DNA from: Scleroderma bovista
Lineage: Eukaryota; Basidiomycota; Agaricomycetes; Boletales; Sclerodermataceae
Reading direction: 5' to 3'
Assembly (NCBI GenBank): GCA_037178675.1
Contig: JAYMGJ010000150.1
Span: forward strand, 51,996-115,995
DNA length: 64,000 nt
The notes under the pieces: model-generated
Database searches by the model: none
Told to the model about the DNA's origin: nothing
What the model saw: only the letters and a program-made list of their open reading frames with translations
Shown: positions 46,028 through 58,147 of the stretch, in pieces
How positions within the stretch are numbered: position 1 is the stretch's first letter
Layout: each line of letters starts with the position of its first letter
Program-made: the position numbers and the translations under genes

Positions 46028-46303
46028 ACTTGGAGGGCATTCTAATTCAATGATTGCTTCCATCGCCCTGATCCCGCATTCGCGCGTTCATCCAACATGC
46101 TACGTATTGAGGCTCCCTGATAATTCCTTGCTATTTCCCATGGCGTGGATGACTAACCTTCAGAATCTGGCCAGCGTTGGAGTTTGTATGCGGGTAATCA
46201 CAAATCCTTTATCTATTGTTTCTCTCTTCTTAGATCAACGAGGATACATCAATGTCCGTATTTTGCAGGCACAGTGGAGTTTTGCTACGGCTGAATGGGA
46301 AGG

Positions 46304-47340
46304 CTAGCTTGTTTCTTTTTTAAACCGCCTGTTGGTTTTGCTCCAGTGCTGAAATGCTGAGAGATTGCAGCTGTGGAGGCAGGTCAGCACTGGACTGAAT
46401 AAATCCCTACCCTTGGCCGCTAGCTTCGCCTCACGGTCGCCCAGTTCATTCCCTTCAACGTCCATTTTACCCGGTAGCCAATGGATTGCTATCTGGTCCT
46501 GCCCCAGTCCTTTAGAGACGGCGTATGTCATCCCTAAACCCTAAAAGTAAGCAATACCCTGGTCTCGCCGTAGATTACTCACTAGACGGAATCGCTGCCT
46601 GGCTGTCGACGATATCTTCACTGGGAATCGGACCCGGTAGGAGGTCATTAGATGAGCTGCCAACACTAGCCCTACTGCCTCAGCCTCGTAGACTGTGTGT
46701 TCATCTGGAGCACCCAAGTGGTAGCGCATTGTAGCAACGTGTGCCTCATCCTGGTATAGGACAGCCAATGCGCCGACGCCGTCTGAAGTGCCCGAATGGT
46801 ACCTCCAAACGAAGCGCGGAAGTCCGCTAATGCGTTTCCTTTGTCACCAACTATAGCTGTTATGAACGGAGGCAGCTGCCCGGGGAAAATGGGCATAGGT
46901 TGCGCTTTCGCGATAGTGCTCGGATCGATGTGAAGGCGGTAAGTGGGATGATGGAGGATAGACTTGTGTCTTAGAAGTACTCACCCCGTTTGGTGATACG
47001 GCGTAGGATCGGGTGGAGAGGGCGTTGGGGTGGGAGCGCAGCCATTCAGATCATTGAGCGTAACAGTGGAGCTTGCACTAAAATTTCTGCAGAGGGTAGA
47101 GATACTTTGAATGGTCATGGTGAGTCCGCTAATGGCTTCCCCATGGCCATGTCGAAGGGGGGAGCATATGCCGCTTTAGGGGACTGCGACTGAGCGGTAT
47201 AGTAGCCGCATTAGTCTGGGTGATCAAGATCCCTTTCGAAGTGTTAGCTAGTCGACGGAGAAAGCTGACGTACGTTGCTAACGTATACGCCGCGTGGGCC
47301 ATCCATCTCAATTCGGACCAGTGATACGCCTAGGAAATGA
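46304..47340 (-). pseudogene. LINE retrotransposon remnant, RNase H region
   Basis: Broken frames on the minus strand translate to the RNase H domain of a fungal non-LTR retrotransposon polyprotein: VLYQDEAHVATMRYHLG, HTVYEAEAVGLVLAAHLM, then QIAIHWLPGKMDVEGNELGD and REAKLAAKG. Upstream pieces such as RMRWMAHAAYTLATYVSFLRRL fit the end of the reverse transcriptase thumb. There are several frameshifts and stops, so it is inactive. The reverse-transcriptase piece of what may be the same copy is at 49410-49945. Confidence 0.75.
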
Positions 47341-48599
47341 TGTGTAGATGAAGGACGAATGGTTGTACCCCGCGGATCAGCGGCGGATTTCTCCCCCCCT
47401 TCCTACGGCTTGGGGTTTTGATTTCCGTATCCGAGTGTTTTTGTATCTTCATGAATCATGACCTAGAGCCAAACCTCTTTCCGGTTTTCGGCGGATAGAA
47501 ATGATAAACGCACGGCGCTCGTTATTTTTATACTTAGGTAAAGTCCATGAAACAGCACAAAGCGGAACATATGCACTAAGATCGGTAGCATGAACAGGTG
47601 ATCGTTACGAGGAGAGAGAAAAAAATGGACGCCCGCCCTCTCAAAATTATAGCTTAGCTCCAACTACATACTAGTCTAATGGCATAACAAACGCAGATCG
47701 TTACCACCAACTTCACTCGCGTCCATGACCCATGACCATTCTCACCATTTCCTCGACCACTGGCATGACAATGATGTTGATGGCCACCATGGTCACTAGT
47801 ACCACCCCGTAAGGCCGCCGCCAACTAACGTTGACAGCACCCCCCACCACCACACCCATCTCCGCTATTGCCACTGCCATACTACCGCTGTGCAGGTGAT
47901 GACGATTCCACCGCGTCTCGTAATATGCGATGAACTCTTAGGCACCAGTTCATGGTATATTGCGGGACGTGTGAGCGAACTTAAACAGTCCATTTCCACT
48001 ACGTTGCTTACCTTGCGCAGAATTCGATGATCACCTGCATGTCAAGTCCGTACTAATACCTTTAATAGCAGCGTCATTCCGTTCATGTGCTCCAGGTGCA
48101 TGTTGTTATTCCTATTCATCCTTGATGTGGTGTACAGTGTAGCGTAAGTTGTTACATTCACTCGCATTACTCATGGGAACCCTGTTCTCTGACAGAGCAA
48201 TCCACGTGGCTTGAGCATATGCGTTTGTTGTCTCTCGCGAGGTATTGGTAACTACAACACCGTGCCGAGGAGACGCACCAGCATGCAGGAAAACCAAGCC
48301 CGCCTTTCCGCCGCCTACGGCATAGGACCTGGCCAATCTTCATGCTTACCTTCCGATTTAGCATTTCACTGTTCTACCAAGACACGACCCTGTTCGTAGA
48401 GGAAGGTCGTCGGTCTTTCCATCACACGCACTTGAGCTTTTGGTGGTCAAATCATAAGTGGCTTGCGAGGCACCTTGGCGAGTCATCCGAGTGCTGATGA
48501 CATCCAATAGGGACTGATCAATCTTTAAAGGATACACCGGCCAGATTAATCCCGGCCAGCTCTGCTCCAGCCGCATACATATACACCAACCTCTCCACC
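47341..48599. other. Gene-free interval within LINE/ABC debris
   Basis: No supported exon. The segment around 47760-47890 has a high density of CACC/CCAC words. It may belong to the same decayed insert as its neighbours. Confidence 0.3.
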
Positions 48600-49406
48600 C
48601 CACCTTCACAGCAACCACAGCTTGAGTTTCCTCTCGTCGCGGAGGCACACCCAGAGTCGATGCGCGGTGACAGCGAAAGAGAATCGGAAAAACTTGGGGT
48701 GTCAGCCACAGACACATCCATTGAACATTCAGCTAGACTCTGGAAACCAACCTTTAAAATATCGGCGCAGATTCTGGCAGCTATGGTGCGTCCTCACCGT
48801 CATCGAGCAGTATATGACTGGGACACTCCACCTACGTAGGCTACCCGAGGTTCCACCCTCTTCCCCTTCCTTATCGCTGGATGACGCAAAACCCGGTAAC
48901 TGAGTTGTACCAGACCGCCTTTTCCACCAACACACCCTGCACCGACAACCCCACTTGCTACTGCCTCTCTTTTTTCCGGCATGACATTCCCATGGGTGAC
49001 GGAACTCATGGTCCTAGGGTACCAACGCACTCTTCAAGCACCGGATCTGTACGAACTCGATAAGTCTGGCATGGGCACTCAATGATGTGTTCCGCTGGTC
49101 ATTTTGGCTCGGAGGGATATTCAAGGTGCATGCAATCTTTATGCGCGATACGATGTCGGATGACTGTTCAAACAGGCGATTGGTGATACTTCCCAAATGA
49201 TGGGCCCACTCCTTCTGAAATCAATTATATCGTTCGCCGAGGAGCGGTCTGCTGCACTTGCATCGGGGGGGACTCCCCCCAATGTTGGCGTTGACAGTGC
49301 TATGTCACTCCGTCTATGGTTCTTAACCATAATAACAAGTATGTGCACAATCATGTACGTGGCTTATATGTGCCTGTCTGATAGTCATAGGAAACCAGAG
49401 AGGTAA
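48600..49406 (+). pseudogene. ABC transporter (ABCC/MRP-type) 5' fragment
   Basis: Short frames translate to the region before and inside the first membrane domain of fungal ABCC transporters: FPWVTELMVLGYQRTLQAPDLYEL, then LNDVFRWSFWLGGIFKV, GDTSQMMGPLLLKSIISFAEERSA, and a hydrophobic FLTIITSMC. Some are separated by what could be introns, but stops interrupt the first part (around 48830 and 48900) and nothing downstream codes for the ATP-binding domains. The sequence switches at about 49406 to LINE reverse transcriptase debris on the other strand. It is therefore a truncated relic. Confidence 0.65.
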
Positions 49407-49409
49407 TCG

Positions 49410-49945
49410 TCAAATCGTAGCCTCGTTCGACGGTGCCTTAGGAGTTGTGACTTGATCGGGAGCTTGCGAGTGCACATGCCATGAAGACGACCGTGAACCA
49501 CATTTGGGAAAGCTCCTTCTATGTCCAAGAAGAGGGCGTACACAACTCGGTGCTGGCGCCATGCGTGTCGAATTGTTGCCTCGAACAGATGTCGGGAACA
49601 GTGGTGTTGCGACCTTGACGTCCGCCAGAGTGTTTGGGATCAAGTTGTGCTTCTCGAGGATGTACGCCGTTCGAGAGCCAGCAATGATAGCAGATAGGGG
49701 TTTTGCGGTTGTGTTGAGAAGGACGACGGGCGGAAAGCCTTGGGATGTGAGTAGTCCTTCTTGCCCGGTTTACGCAATATTAGACTGTGATGGAATCTTG
49801 CCGTGGGCGATAATAATGTTGCGACCAAACGTCGACCCCGATACCGATTGGAGCCATTGTGAGTAGGCGAGAGGAGAAAGAAATGACAATGATGTTTGAA
49901 AATAAATTTTCTATTGTGGCGGAAAAGGGGCGTTATAGGGACCAT
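49410..49945 (-). pseudogene. LINE retrotransposon remnant, reverse transcriptase fingers
   Basis: Minus-strand frames with shifts read LILRKPGKKDYSHPKAFRP, YILEKHNLIPNTLA and LFLDIEGAFPNVV, the hallmark fingers/palm blocks of non-LTR reverse transcriptases with the catalytic-region DIEGAFPN. Frameshifts separate them. With 46304-47340 it forms an inactive LINE broken by, or scrambled with, the ABC-transporter fragment. Confidence 0.7.
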
Positions 49946-50133
49946 ACGATACGAATCATCGTGGCACGGTACACATTGCTCTTCTCAAATATATTGAGGC
50001 CTTGACGAACTAATCTCAGACGGATAAAAATGTGGAGGGTAGAAGTAGGCCTCCTTTTACTATTATCAGTGGCACAGATTCAAAAAGGATTACTGTACAT
50101 TATATTTCTCATTTGGAGCTGTCAACCACTCGT

Positions 50134-52517
50134 CTAGGCGTATCCATATGGTTCTACGAACAGGGAGACACTCGGTCCACCATGCAACACATTACTGGGA
50201 CTTGATACGGGAAACCGAAGGGCTTGTTTCACTGTCTCCGCCATCCCTTGCGAACAACACGCTACGCAGATATTGAGTGTATCAAAATCTGCAATGAGTG
50301 CATTGCAACGTGGAAAACTCACCACTGACGGCCAACTTTCCAGTGGCAGACTGGACTTCCTCGCCTAGTATTCTCACCAAATCAGGACGTCCATTTCCGA
50401 TCTTAATGGACTCGAATGCAAGAATGTCGCCTCTTTGTGTGCCCTCTTGAGAAATGGAGCCAGTATCACTATCAGAATGATCGAGTGCTTCTTGTCCGAC
50501 ATCGTGTACCGTGTTGCGCTCGACTGTTTTTTTGCAGGTGATATGGATGCGGATCGACACAGCTAATGATGAGGGAACAAGTTGGAGAGCTTTACAGAGT
50601 GGTTCATTAACCCAGTCGATGAAACCTGGTCGCATGCTCAGCTCCGTTCCGCTGGCCATGAAAAATCATCGCTTACTTTCATCGCGGGTTGCCCAAACAA
50701 ACACTACTTTCCGGCAAGAACTCTTGCCTCGCTTAACACTCCTGTGTCAATAAGTGTTAGCCACTTTACAATCCAACCACGTCAAACAAAATTACGCACT
50801 CGACTATATGCAAGAACGTGGGAAGAATATACGAAATACCAGTTGCGCCTGCAGGTTGTCAGTGACCATGCCTAACTATACAAAATTGGAGGCATGCCAG
50901 CAATGAGGATTGTCGTGTCATATGTCCTGAGGTCGGGGGGAATGCCATAAGGTCCGTCAATGAATGCCTTCACTTTTTTCCCCTTTGTTGCCGCCTTCTT
51001 TAGTTGCGAGGTGAAGCCCTTCCGCACGTTGATAAAGAATACAAGTTCGTTCCAAAAAGGAGAGCTAACGGTGGGAGACTTTTCGGCATCCTTGGTGCCA
51101 CGCCCGCTTGTAGATTTCTCAGTTGTGCAGGTTGAGTGGAACGCGACTGAATCGATGCTTGCAATGGTGAACGGATGTGCCTCGAAAGGGAGTCGGGAAA
51201 CGGATGGGATGATTAGATAGGCCATTTGTCCTGGAGACCAGTGGAAGTTAGGGGGGCGACATAACCGCAAACGGACATATTCTTCGGACTGCAGCTCGAT
51301 GGTGGCATTCATCGTTGTTCTCGAGAAGAAGCCAAAGTAGGAGTGGTTAAAAATGATGAGGCGGATAGCTCGGATGACACGGTCGAACCCCCATAGTACG
51401 AAAGTCGGCCAGACCCATTGGTAAGATCTAGGAGAATTATTGCAAGGCGGAGTCAGATCAGAAAGTTTACTACTTACGGGCCAATGGCAGCATGAAAGTA
51501 GGCGCAGATTAGGAAGACCCTAGAAAACTTGTCAAATATGGAAAATGTAGATGGGACATTATTCACTCACAAAACCAAAATGCAATGAGCGTAAAAGAAG
51601 AACTCGTATGCAACCTTGCGGACGGGTCGCAAAGAAAGGATGACTATTACGGAGAAAGCGACGGTAGCGGTGATACCACAGATAAGCGATGGCGCATGAA
51701 TCGGCTTCCTGTACAGTGTCAGTACATATCGTGCGGAAATAGGGGTGTGTATTTACCCGACTTTGCGCATAATTTCTATGCCAGAGTGTGCCCAAAGCAT
51801 GGTGAAGACGACACGTGCCATCATACGGTGCAAGAAGACGAGCTACCACAACATGAGAACACGCTAAGAGTAAATTGTGTTGCGGCTCACTCTTTCAAAA
51901 CTGACGCCAGTGATCACTATGAAAAAGTTAGCAAAGTTAGCAATTAATGGTAGAGGGATACGAACAAGAAACCAAATTGTTTTTGGCTGCAAGTACTGTG
52001 ATAAGAGGGAATTGGCTGGTTGCAATTGTTGCCAAGCGAATGGACCAGTATCTCCTGTCCAGCTTTTCCCCCTCCAGATTCGTAGCTACCGATGGTGAAG
52101 TCAAGCAGTGCAAGTGCAACAATAGCGAAGCTACTTACTGTTAATGAAGCCCCAGACATACATGTAAACAATATAGGCGACTGTAAGGGTGATTTCTGCT
52201 GTGCTCAAGCATAATGTTTCACCAATGTGCAGTGTCCAACGGAAAACAATGACCCGGTATGCATTGAGTAACGCCACAGGTAGGCGACGAAGTGAAACCG
52301 AGCTTGGCCGGGGTGTTGCAAGTGATTCCATATCCCTACTATGGCGCGACACGGAAAACTTGGAATAGAGGATCGACGACCAGTTGAAGAGACCAATGAT
52401 GAACAGAAAGAGACCAATGCCATACCAAGCTTGTTTTGCATAGAGATCTGCACGGTAGTCTGCGAGCTTGCCATCAGTACTGCGAGGTACCAAGTCGAGA
52501 ATGCCGCCTCGAGCCAT
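50134..52517 (-). CDS. Ferric reductase, FRE family, copy 2 (apparent frameshift)
   Basis: Inverted paralogue of the gene at 37081-39468 with the same exon plan; exon 1 (52517-52139) has exactly the same 379-nt length. Identity is about 90% in the FAD/NADPH region (for example LRLCRPPNFHWSPGQMAYL) and lower in the N-terminus. Haem histidines (HRMMARVVFTMLWAH) and the GATGISYILPTF nucleotide motif are present, and it ends LFVEPYGYA. The GC-AG intron after ILIAG is conserved with copy 1. At the next-to-last coding stretch, near 50617, the acceptor region is 1 nt shorter than in copy 1 and I find no splice choice that keeps frame from ATRDE into FIDWVNEP. Either the last 100-150 residues are lost or an unusual splice is used. 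Function if active: metal reduction at the plasma membrane. Confidence 0.8.
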
Positions 52518-53311
52518 GACTACAGGGGAACTGAATGGGGGCTGGGGAAGCTAAGGTATCGATATTGATTCGCTCTCGGCTGGCTAACTTTATATAGGCG
52601 TGCACCCCGTGTCATTTCCCGTCGTTGATGGACGGCACTGTCGGAACATTCGGTGGAATCGATCCACCTTCGGAGTTTGGGCAGAACTAAAAAACTCACC
52701 CTGTGAGAGGCATGGCAGGGCACGCCACCAATCGCATAATTCATCGACGACTGAGGTACTTCGGTTACTTGTCGACGCAAGGCAGCATACATGCCCATTT
52801 GTCTTGGCACTTCCAGACCTGCCAACCGTGGTGGAGGTGCTTCACTCCTTTGCGATCGATGCTGTAATGGATTTGCGTGCCTTCCGGAGAAATCTCGAAA
52901 TGAATCTCCTTTGTCCTACCTCACTCATACATTCTTCCCTCACTTTCTGCTCCGAGTTTAAATTCAGTGTATAACTGCTGGAGGTACTAATAAAGTTCCA
53001 ATTTTCAAAATCCTTGGCCGTCAATGTAAACTAACATCATGAAACCCACCGAGCATGAATACACCGATCACAATATATGATGGCTGTCCAAGCTGATATT
53101 TTTATTCGTACGTTGGTTGCGCCAGTTCTGGTTTCTTGGATCCATTGGTTGAGAGATGCCTTACGAAGACTCAGATCATTCAGTGACATCAACTAGATTG
53201 CCATCTCACCTGCCATACACAAAAATTCTTTGTGCCTTCGCTCCGCTTCCTCCTTTCATTGAGGTACTATAGCACTTCGTCGTATGGGAAATCCGAAGCC
53301 AGGGACCTGTT
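52518..53311. promoter_or_regulatory. 5' region of ferric reductase copy 2
   Basis: No coding exon supported. The first 800 bp upstream of the reductase start lie here, with the GATA sites at its far end. Confidence 0.4.
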
Positions 53312-53320
53312 ATCTGATAA
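53312..53320 (+). promoter_or_regulatory. Iron-GATA-type site ATCTGATAA (distal pair, proximal member)
   Basis: Matches ATCWGATAA, the consensus of fungal iron-repressor GATA factors (Urbs1/SREA type). Lies 795 bp upstream of the ferric reductase copy 2 start and inside a 16-bp repeat TGTTATCTGATAAGAT. TTATC-T-GATAA is itself palindromic. Confidence 0.6.
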
Positions 53321-53384
53321 GATCACGGCCAAATTATCATATCGGGGACCTGGAACCAGGAACATTGTTTTCGGCCGTGTTGTT

Positions 53385-53393
53385 ATCTGATAA
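53385..53393 (+). promoter_or_regulatory. Iron-GATA-type site ATCTGATAA (second member)
   Basis: Second copy of TGTTATCTGATAAGAT, 73 bp from the first, 868 bp upstream of the reductase start. Two full sites this close are unlikely by chance. Confidence 0.6.
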
Positions 53394-56069
53394 GATGTTC
53401 GGTGCTATTACATAAGGGTGTCGGGTTCCATCACCTGACTAAGGGGCGCTGACAGTGGCATCCATCATCAGTTGCATAGTCAATACCCACAAGCGATGAT
53501 GTGGTTCACGCACTAATGAATCAGGTCCTTGAACAGACCACTCTGTCCTTCATGGTACCACTATCTCTGGAGCTTGCTTGAAAAACCGGGTATCCGTTTT
53601 ACCAGTCATCTAAGCGAGGACGTTATATTAAATCCAATTGGTGATGATAGCAATGGTGGTGCGAGTGACTGCACCTATACAAGCTTGGTGAGACAAAATA
53701 GTGAGGGTAATGAAACCAGCCCGATGCCTAGAAACGCAGCATACGGAGACTTAGGACCTACGGCCAACAAGTCGTCGCCTCTGGCGACTGAAGAAGAGAG
53801 GTATGGAGCGTAAGGGTCGCTGACCTTACCCCAGGGTACGTCTAGCCCGACTTTGATCCGGGCTTCCCAGACGGTTGTGCTTCTGTTCGTCGACCTCCGC
53901 TGCGCGTGCATGGAATGCTGCCTGGGACATGAATAGCTATGCGTCGTCATAATCATTACTGTCGCGAGCTCAGTGATAAGTGCCGCTCACCTTGAACTGG
54001 CCCACGACCACATCCGCCTCAACGCTATCCTTACATGTGCAACGCCTTCTCAATGCTCCCTCTCCTCCGGTACAGAAACACCCAACGCACTCAACGGAGT
54101 ATGATACCGCTTCCAAAACTCCCCGATCTCGACTCCTACTTCCCATACTCCTACCCTTGCACCGGCACTTCCACTTCCACACCTTGCCACAACAGCACCC
54201 AGCCCCGCCCTCCTCACCTGCATCTTGACAGTGCGCCCCTCAAGCCTGGTTGGGTAGACACGCATCATTGGGGTTTATACAAAAGATATACGAAGAGACA
54301 GCAGAGGGTCTTGGTGAGATCGTCATGGCTATCATGTGCTGCGTCCTGATCGAAAAATATGGTACACAGTTCCTTCTTGACCATTTAAGTCTTGTAGGAA
54401 AACGCATTCTCGGTGCAAAGGGCTGAACGCCGAGAAATTCTGGAACGGGAGCGAGAGTGCCTGTGTTTCGCACGACGACAGCGTCAACGTTGCGGAAACG
54501 ACGTCGAAAATTCGAGGTTCTGCGATGGAGGATGGCAGAGATGAGTTTACATGTCTGAGAAACGTGTCGCTTTGAGACTCGAGAGGTCAATTGTTTTGAA
54601 AGTAACTTTGAGCTGCTGGAATCAGTGTGCATCGTCTCTGACGCTGCCTGGATGGAGTGTGAGCATGCTAACGTGGGGTGAGCCCGCGATGTACGCACCT
54701 GAACAGTATGACAGGTCCTGCCCAATCCATCTCACATGAAGTATACGGCATTGTTAGCCAGCTGAAAATGTATGGTGGCAAAAGTAGTATCCTCCCTGGA
54801 GTAGTGTCCGTATACTCTGCTGCATACTTGTGCAAGAGCAAGTCTGCGTTTCACGGGTCGTATGCATTTTTGTGGTTTACTAGAACGAGTGCTGATTGCC
54901 CGTGCCTGTATATGTTGTCAGACGTTCTTGGAGACAGTTGATGATGACATCGTCGGAAGGATTAGCCACTGCACTGTGCTTTTTTGTCATCCGCGAATAT
55001 CATCGTTTCAAGGAGCGCCGAAGCTGCATGAAAAATGTCTCAGCAGCTCCGACAGGGGACCAATGTGAGGTATGCAGTAAACAAGGTGCCTGCCCTGCTG
55101 CGACTGCCAAGTTGTCTCCTGACATCTGACCTGCAGCACTGAGCAGTAGTCACTGCCCGTCCTCATTGTCGACATACATATGCTCGTCGTTCTAGACCTC
55201 TAATTCCCTAAGTCATAATTCTCGTGCTTCTCGCTCTTGACACAGACAATACCTGCAGGCTGCGCAAGGCAGCACGGGTGACCAATGCCAATACAGACGG
55301 TCCTCGCAATATCCCTCGGGTGGGAGTGAGATCTCTCCCACCTATTCCTGGTGTGTCAAATCTTCCCTTATTGCTTCTCTGCCATCTCAAACGAAGCCAC
55401 CACGAAACCCCAGTTGAGAAGACGTCGGATGTGCTGTGTAGATACAACAATGTAGTGCACGGGAGCGTGTCACTCTCTTGACTATGTCATGTTAGTGGGG
55501 GAAAACTCAGCCTTGAAGTACATATATGTGGCCCACCGGATACGACCGATGGAGTTGAGACGGGATGATGTAGCCGAAGCCACGCACTGGCAGCAGCAAG
55601 ACTCGACTCTGCTTGACACTTGCACAGAGTATCGCGGCGAGCTGACACCCGTCTCATTCAGACGGCCGTTATGTCATAGTAAGTCCAAGTTGTACATAGT
55701 ACGACAATCTGATTCTTGTTTTGGCACGTAGCCTGAGTAGGTGATCAGTGCTGGTATGAGAACACATACCAACTCACTTTGCTGCACGACGTCGACGCGG
55801 GTCATGAACCGTGGTTCACTCTCCTGAGTATTCCTCGCCTGGGGTGCTTGGAGGGCTTGTGTATTGTTATAGCGAGCACTCAAAGGACCCGGCCAGCAAT
55901 GTCAATTCCTTTAACACTGTCACCGACTACAGGCCAGGAGAGCACTCCTGTAATAAGCAAATAACTACCAATGTTCTCTGTGACTACCTCTGTCCGAACA
56001 GTCTCGCATTTCCAATGCAGGTCCTCTGGGGATTACTAGTCATATTTCCGAACAGGGAGGTTTGTATAT
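53394..56069. other. Gene-poor interval
   Basis: Several frames of 60-160 codons on both strands (for example 54240-54725 - and 55208-55481 +) overlap one another and show no family motif or consistent exon partner. I see no gene I can support. Some may be decayed coding sequence. Confidence 0.35.
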
Positions 56070-56640
56070 CTAGTGTCTTGTTAGAAGGACGAAATTTGGC
56101 AGGCAGAAATGTACGTACAACCATTCAGGAGCACTGTCTAGCCACCATCGTGGCGGTCGTCCAATCTTCTTCTCGAACGCGCGAAGATGCCAAGGATACA
56201 GACAAGTCTGTCCCGGTTCACAATCCTGCCACACCACTAGCAGACGCACTCCACCAGGCTCATGAGGGTCGTAGCAGTCCGATGGAATGTCTACCCCTTC
56301 AACAGGCTTGACAGTAGCCGGGAAGCACACGGGAAGGCGGAAGCAGTCAGAGATGTAACCGGGCGCGTTGGAGATCATGGAAAGACGATCCAGACACTGA
56401 TACCCAGGGTGAACGCGTTTGAACGAGAAGACAGAAAGCTGAAAAAGTTCTTCTGGCGTGACTGCGTATCCAAAGAGATGCAGAAAGCCAGGAACACGCG
56501 GGGGACGAGCGAGAACGATGCGGTTAAGCTGTGGCACCTCGATCCATTGCTCTTCGTATGCCTTGGAGTGGATCTCAGAAACCTTTGCTTGATTTCAGTA
56601 CTAGTTTATACACATGAATGTGTGCATCACTGAAACTACA
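56070..56640 (-). CDS. Hypothetical protein, partial exon
   Basis: A long exon with coding-like composition reads about 130-150 residues: PGFLHLFGYAVTPEELFQLS, HPGYQCLDRLSMISN, EGVDIPSDCYDPHEPGG, RPPRWWLDSAPEW. It ends at a good donor (GTACGT) at about 56113. The following exon is not clear, and upstream the frame runs to at least 56580 without an obvious start codon. I do not recognise the family. It may be a fragment of a larger gene whose other exons are lost or too diverged. Confidence 0.45.
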
Positions 56641-56643
56641 TTT

Positions 56644-57430
56644 TTTTTACAAAGTCTTACATTGACATTATAAAGTGAATAAAGGTCAGAATTGCACGGA
56701 ATATGACAATGCACCCAGCAAGAGATCCATAGCTTTTTAAAGGTCTTCGGATCTGCTAATGAGCACATTTATTGTCTCCATTTCTAAAAGACTTATGTTA
56801 GGCCTTTAATAATTTACCATATGTTCTATGACCCTTTTCATGTCATCAGAGCCCTCCAGTGACATCAATATAATATTGCTAAGGGTGGACCAACATCATT
56901 GAAACTGATTTTTTTTAAGCAAGTCTTACATTGACATTATAAAATGAGAATTGCATGGAATATGACAATATGCCCAGAAAAGAGATATATAGCTTTTTAA
57001 AGGTCTTCTGATCTGCTAATGAGCACATTTATTGTCTGCATTTCCAAAAGACTTATGACAGGCCTTTAATGATTTACCCTATGTTCTATGACCCTTTTCA
57101 TGTCATCAGAGCCCTCCAGTGACATCAACATAATATTGCTAAGGGTGGACCAACATCATCAAAACTGATTTTTTTAGGCAAGTCTTACAATAACATTATA
57201 AAATGAGAATTGCATGGAATATGACAGTGTGCCCAGAAAAGAGATTTAAAGGTCTTCTGATCTGCCAATATGTACATATATCATCTGCATTTCCAAAAGA
57301 CTTATGCCTGGTAGCTTGTGATGAAGTCAGCCATTTAATAATTTGCCCTATATTCTATGTCCCTTTTCATATCATCAGTGACATCAATGCAATGTTGTCA
57401 AGGGTGGACCAACACATTCACCACAGTCCT
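56644..57430. repeat. Tandem repeat, three copies of a unit of about 260 bp
   Basis: Units start at about 56644, 56910 and 57168, each with a T-run followed by AAGTCTTACA..RACATTATAAA. Common words include GGAATATGACA, AGGTCTTCKGATCTGC, AAAAGACTTATG and TCATCAG..GTGACATCAA. Units 1 and 2 are very close; unit 3 is shortened and more diverged. AT-rich, with no coding potential. Confidence 0.85.
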
Positions 57431-58147
57431 TTTTCTGAATAGCTAACAGGTGTTAGATATTTCTCATTCAAACCCAATCTGTCCCACAATCTGCTCTCGG
57501 GGAAGTTTTGTTAATGAAGCCAAACCATTCCTACATTCCATTTGCCACCCCTTTGATGACACATCAATACTGAAGTCCAACACTCAAAGTTCTTCTGAGG
57601 TTTCCAAAGTTCACTTAATAATTGCTACATGTGTAAATTTTGTCCCAGTTCCCTATCATGTGGCATGCCATCTCACACTATTGTCTTGATTCCTAAACAT
57701 GGGGAAAAATATTTCTGGTTCAGGGTGCAGAGAAAATTTCACCATCCAGGTAATTTGTCAGCAGGTTCTGCAAAATGACAAAATATTGTCAAGCATCTCA
57801 ATCAGAAACATGATCTGAAAATATTCTCTGATTATGAATATTCAACAATTTTGTGATATTGCCCATTTTGCATCCTTCATGGCATCATTCAGATGGTCTT
57901 CCCACTGACAGTGTGATTCTCACTAGTAGTATTGGTTTGACTGAAATATAATCAAATTCTATATGACACTGCTATAGGAATCACAGTACAGATGGTATTG
58001 GTATGAACACCAAGCTGGTGTCAAATACAGCATACACCAATGAATGGTGATGACGAGTACACGAGCAACAGGAAGGTAAACTAATGCGACAAGAGGTTGA
58101 GCTATTTTGGATCCAGCTGCAAGTTGACGGAATAACGCAATGGCCAT
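57431..58147. other. AT-rich gene-free interval
   Basis: No supported exon. It contains more TTCTGA/AATATT words without a clear period. Confidence 0.35.
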
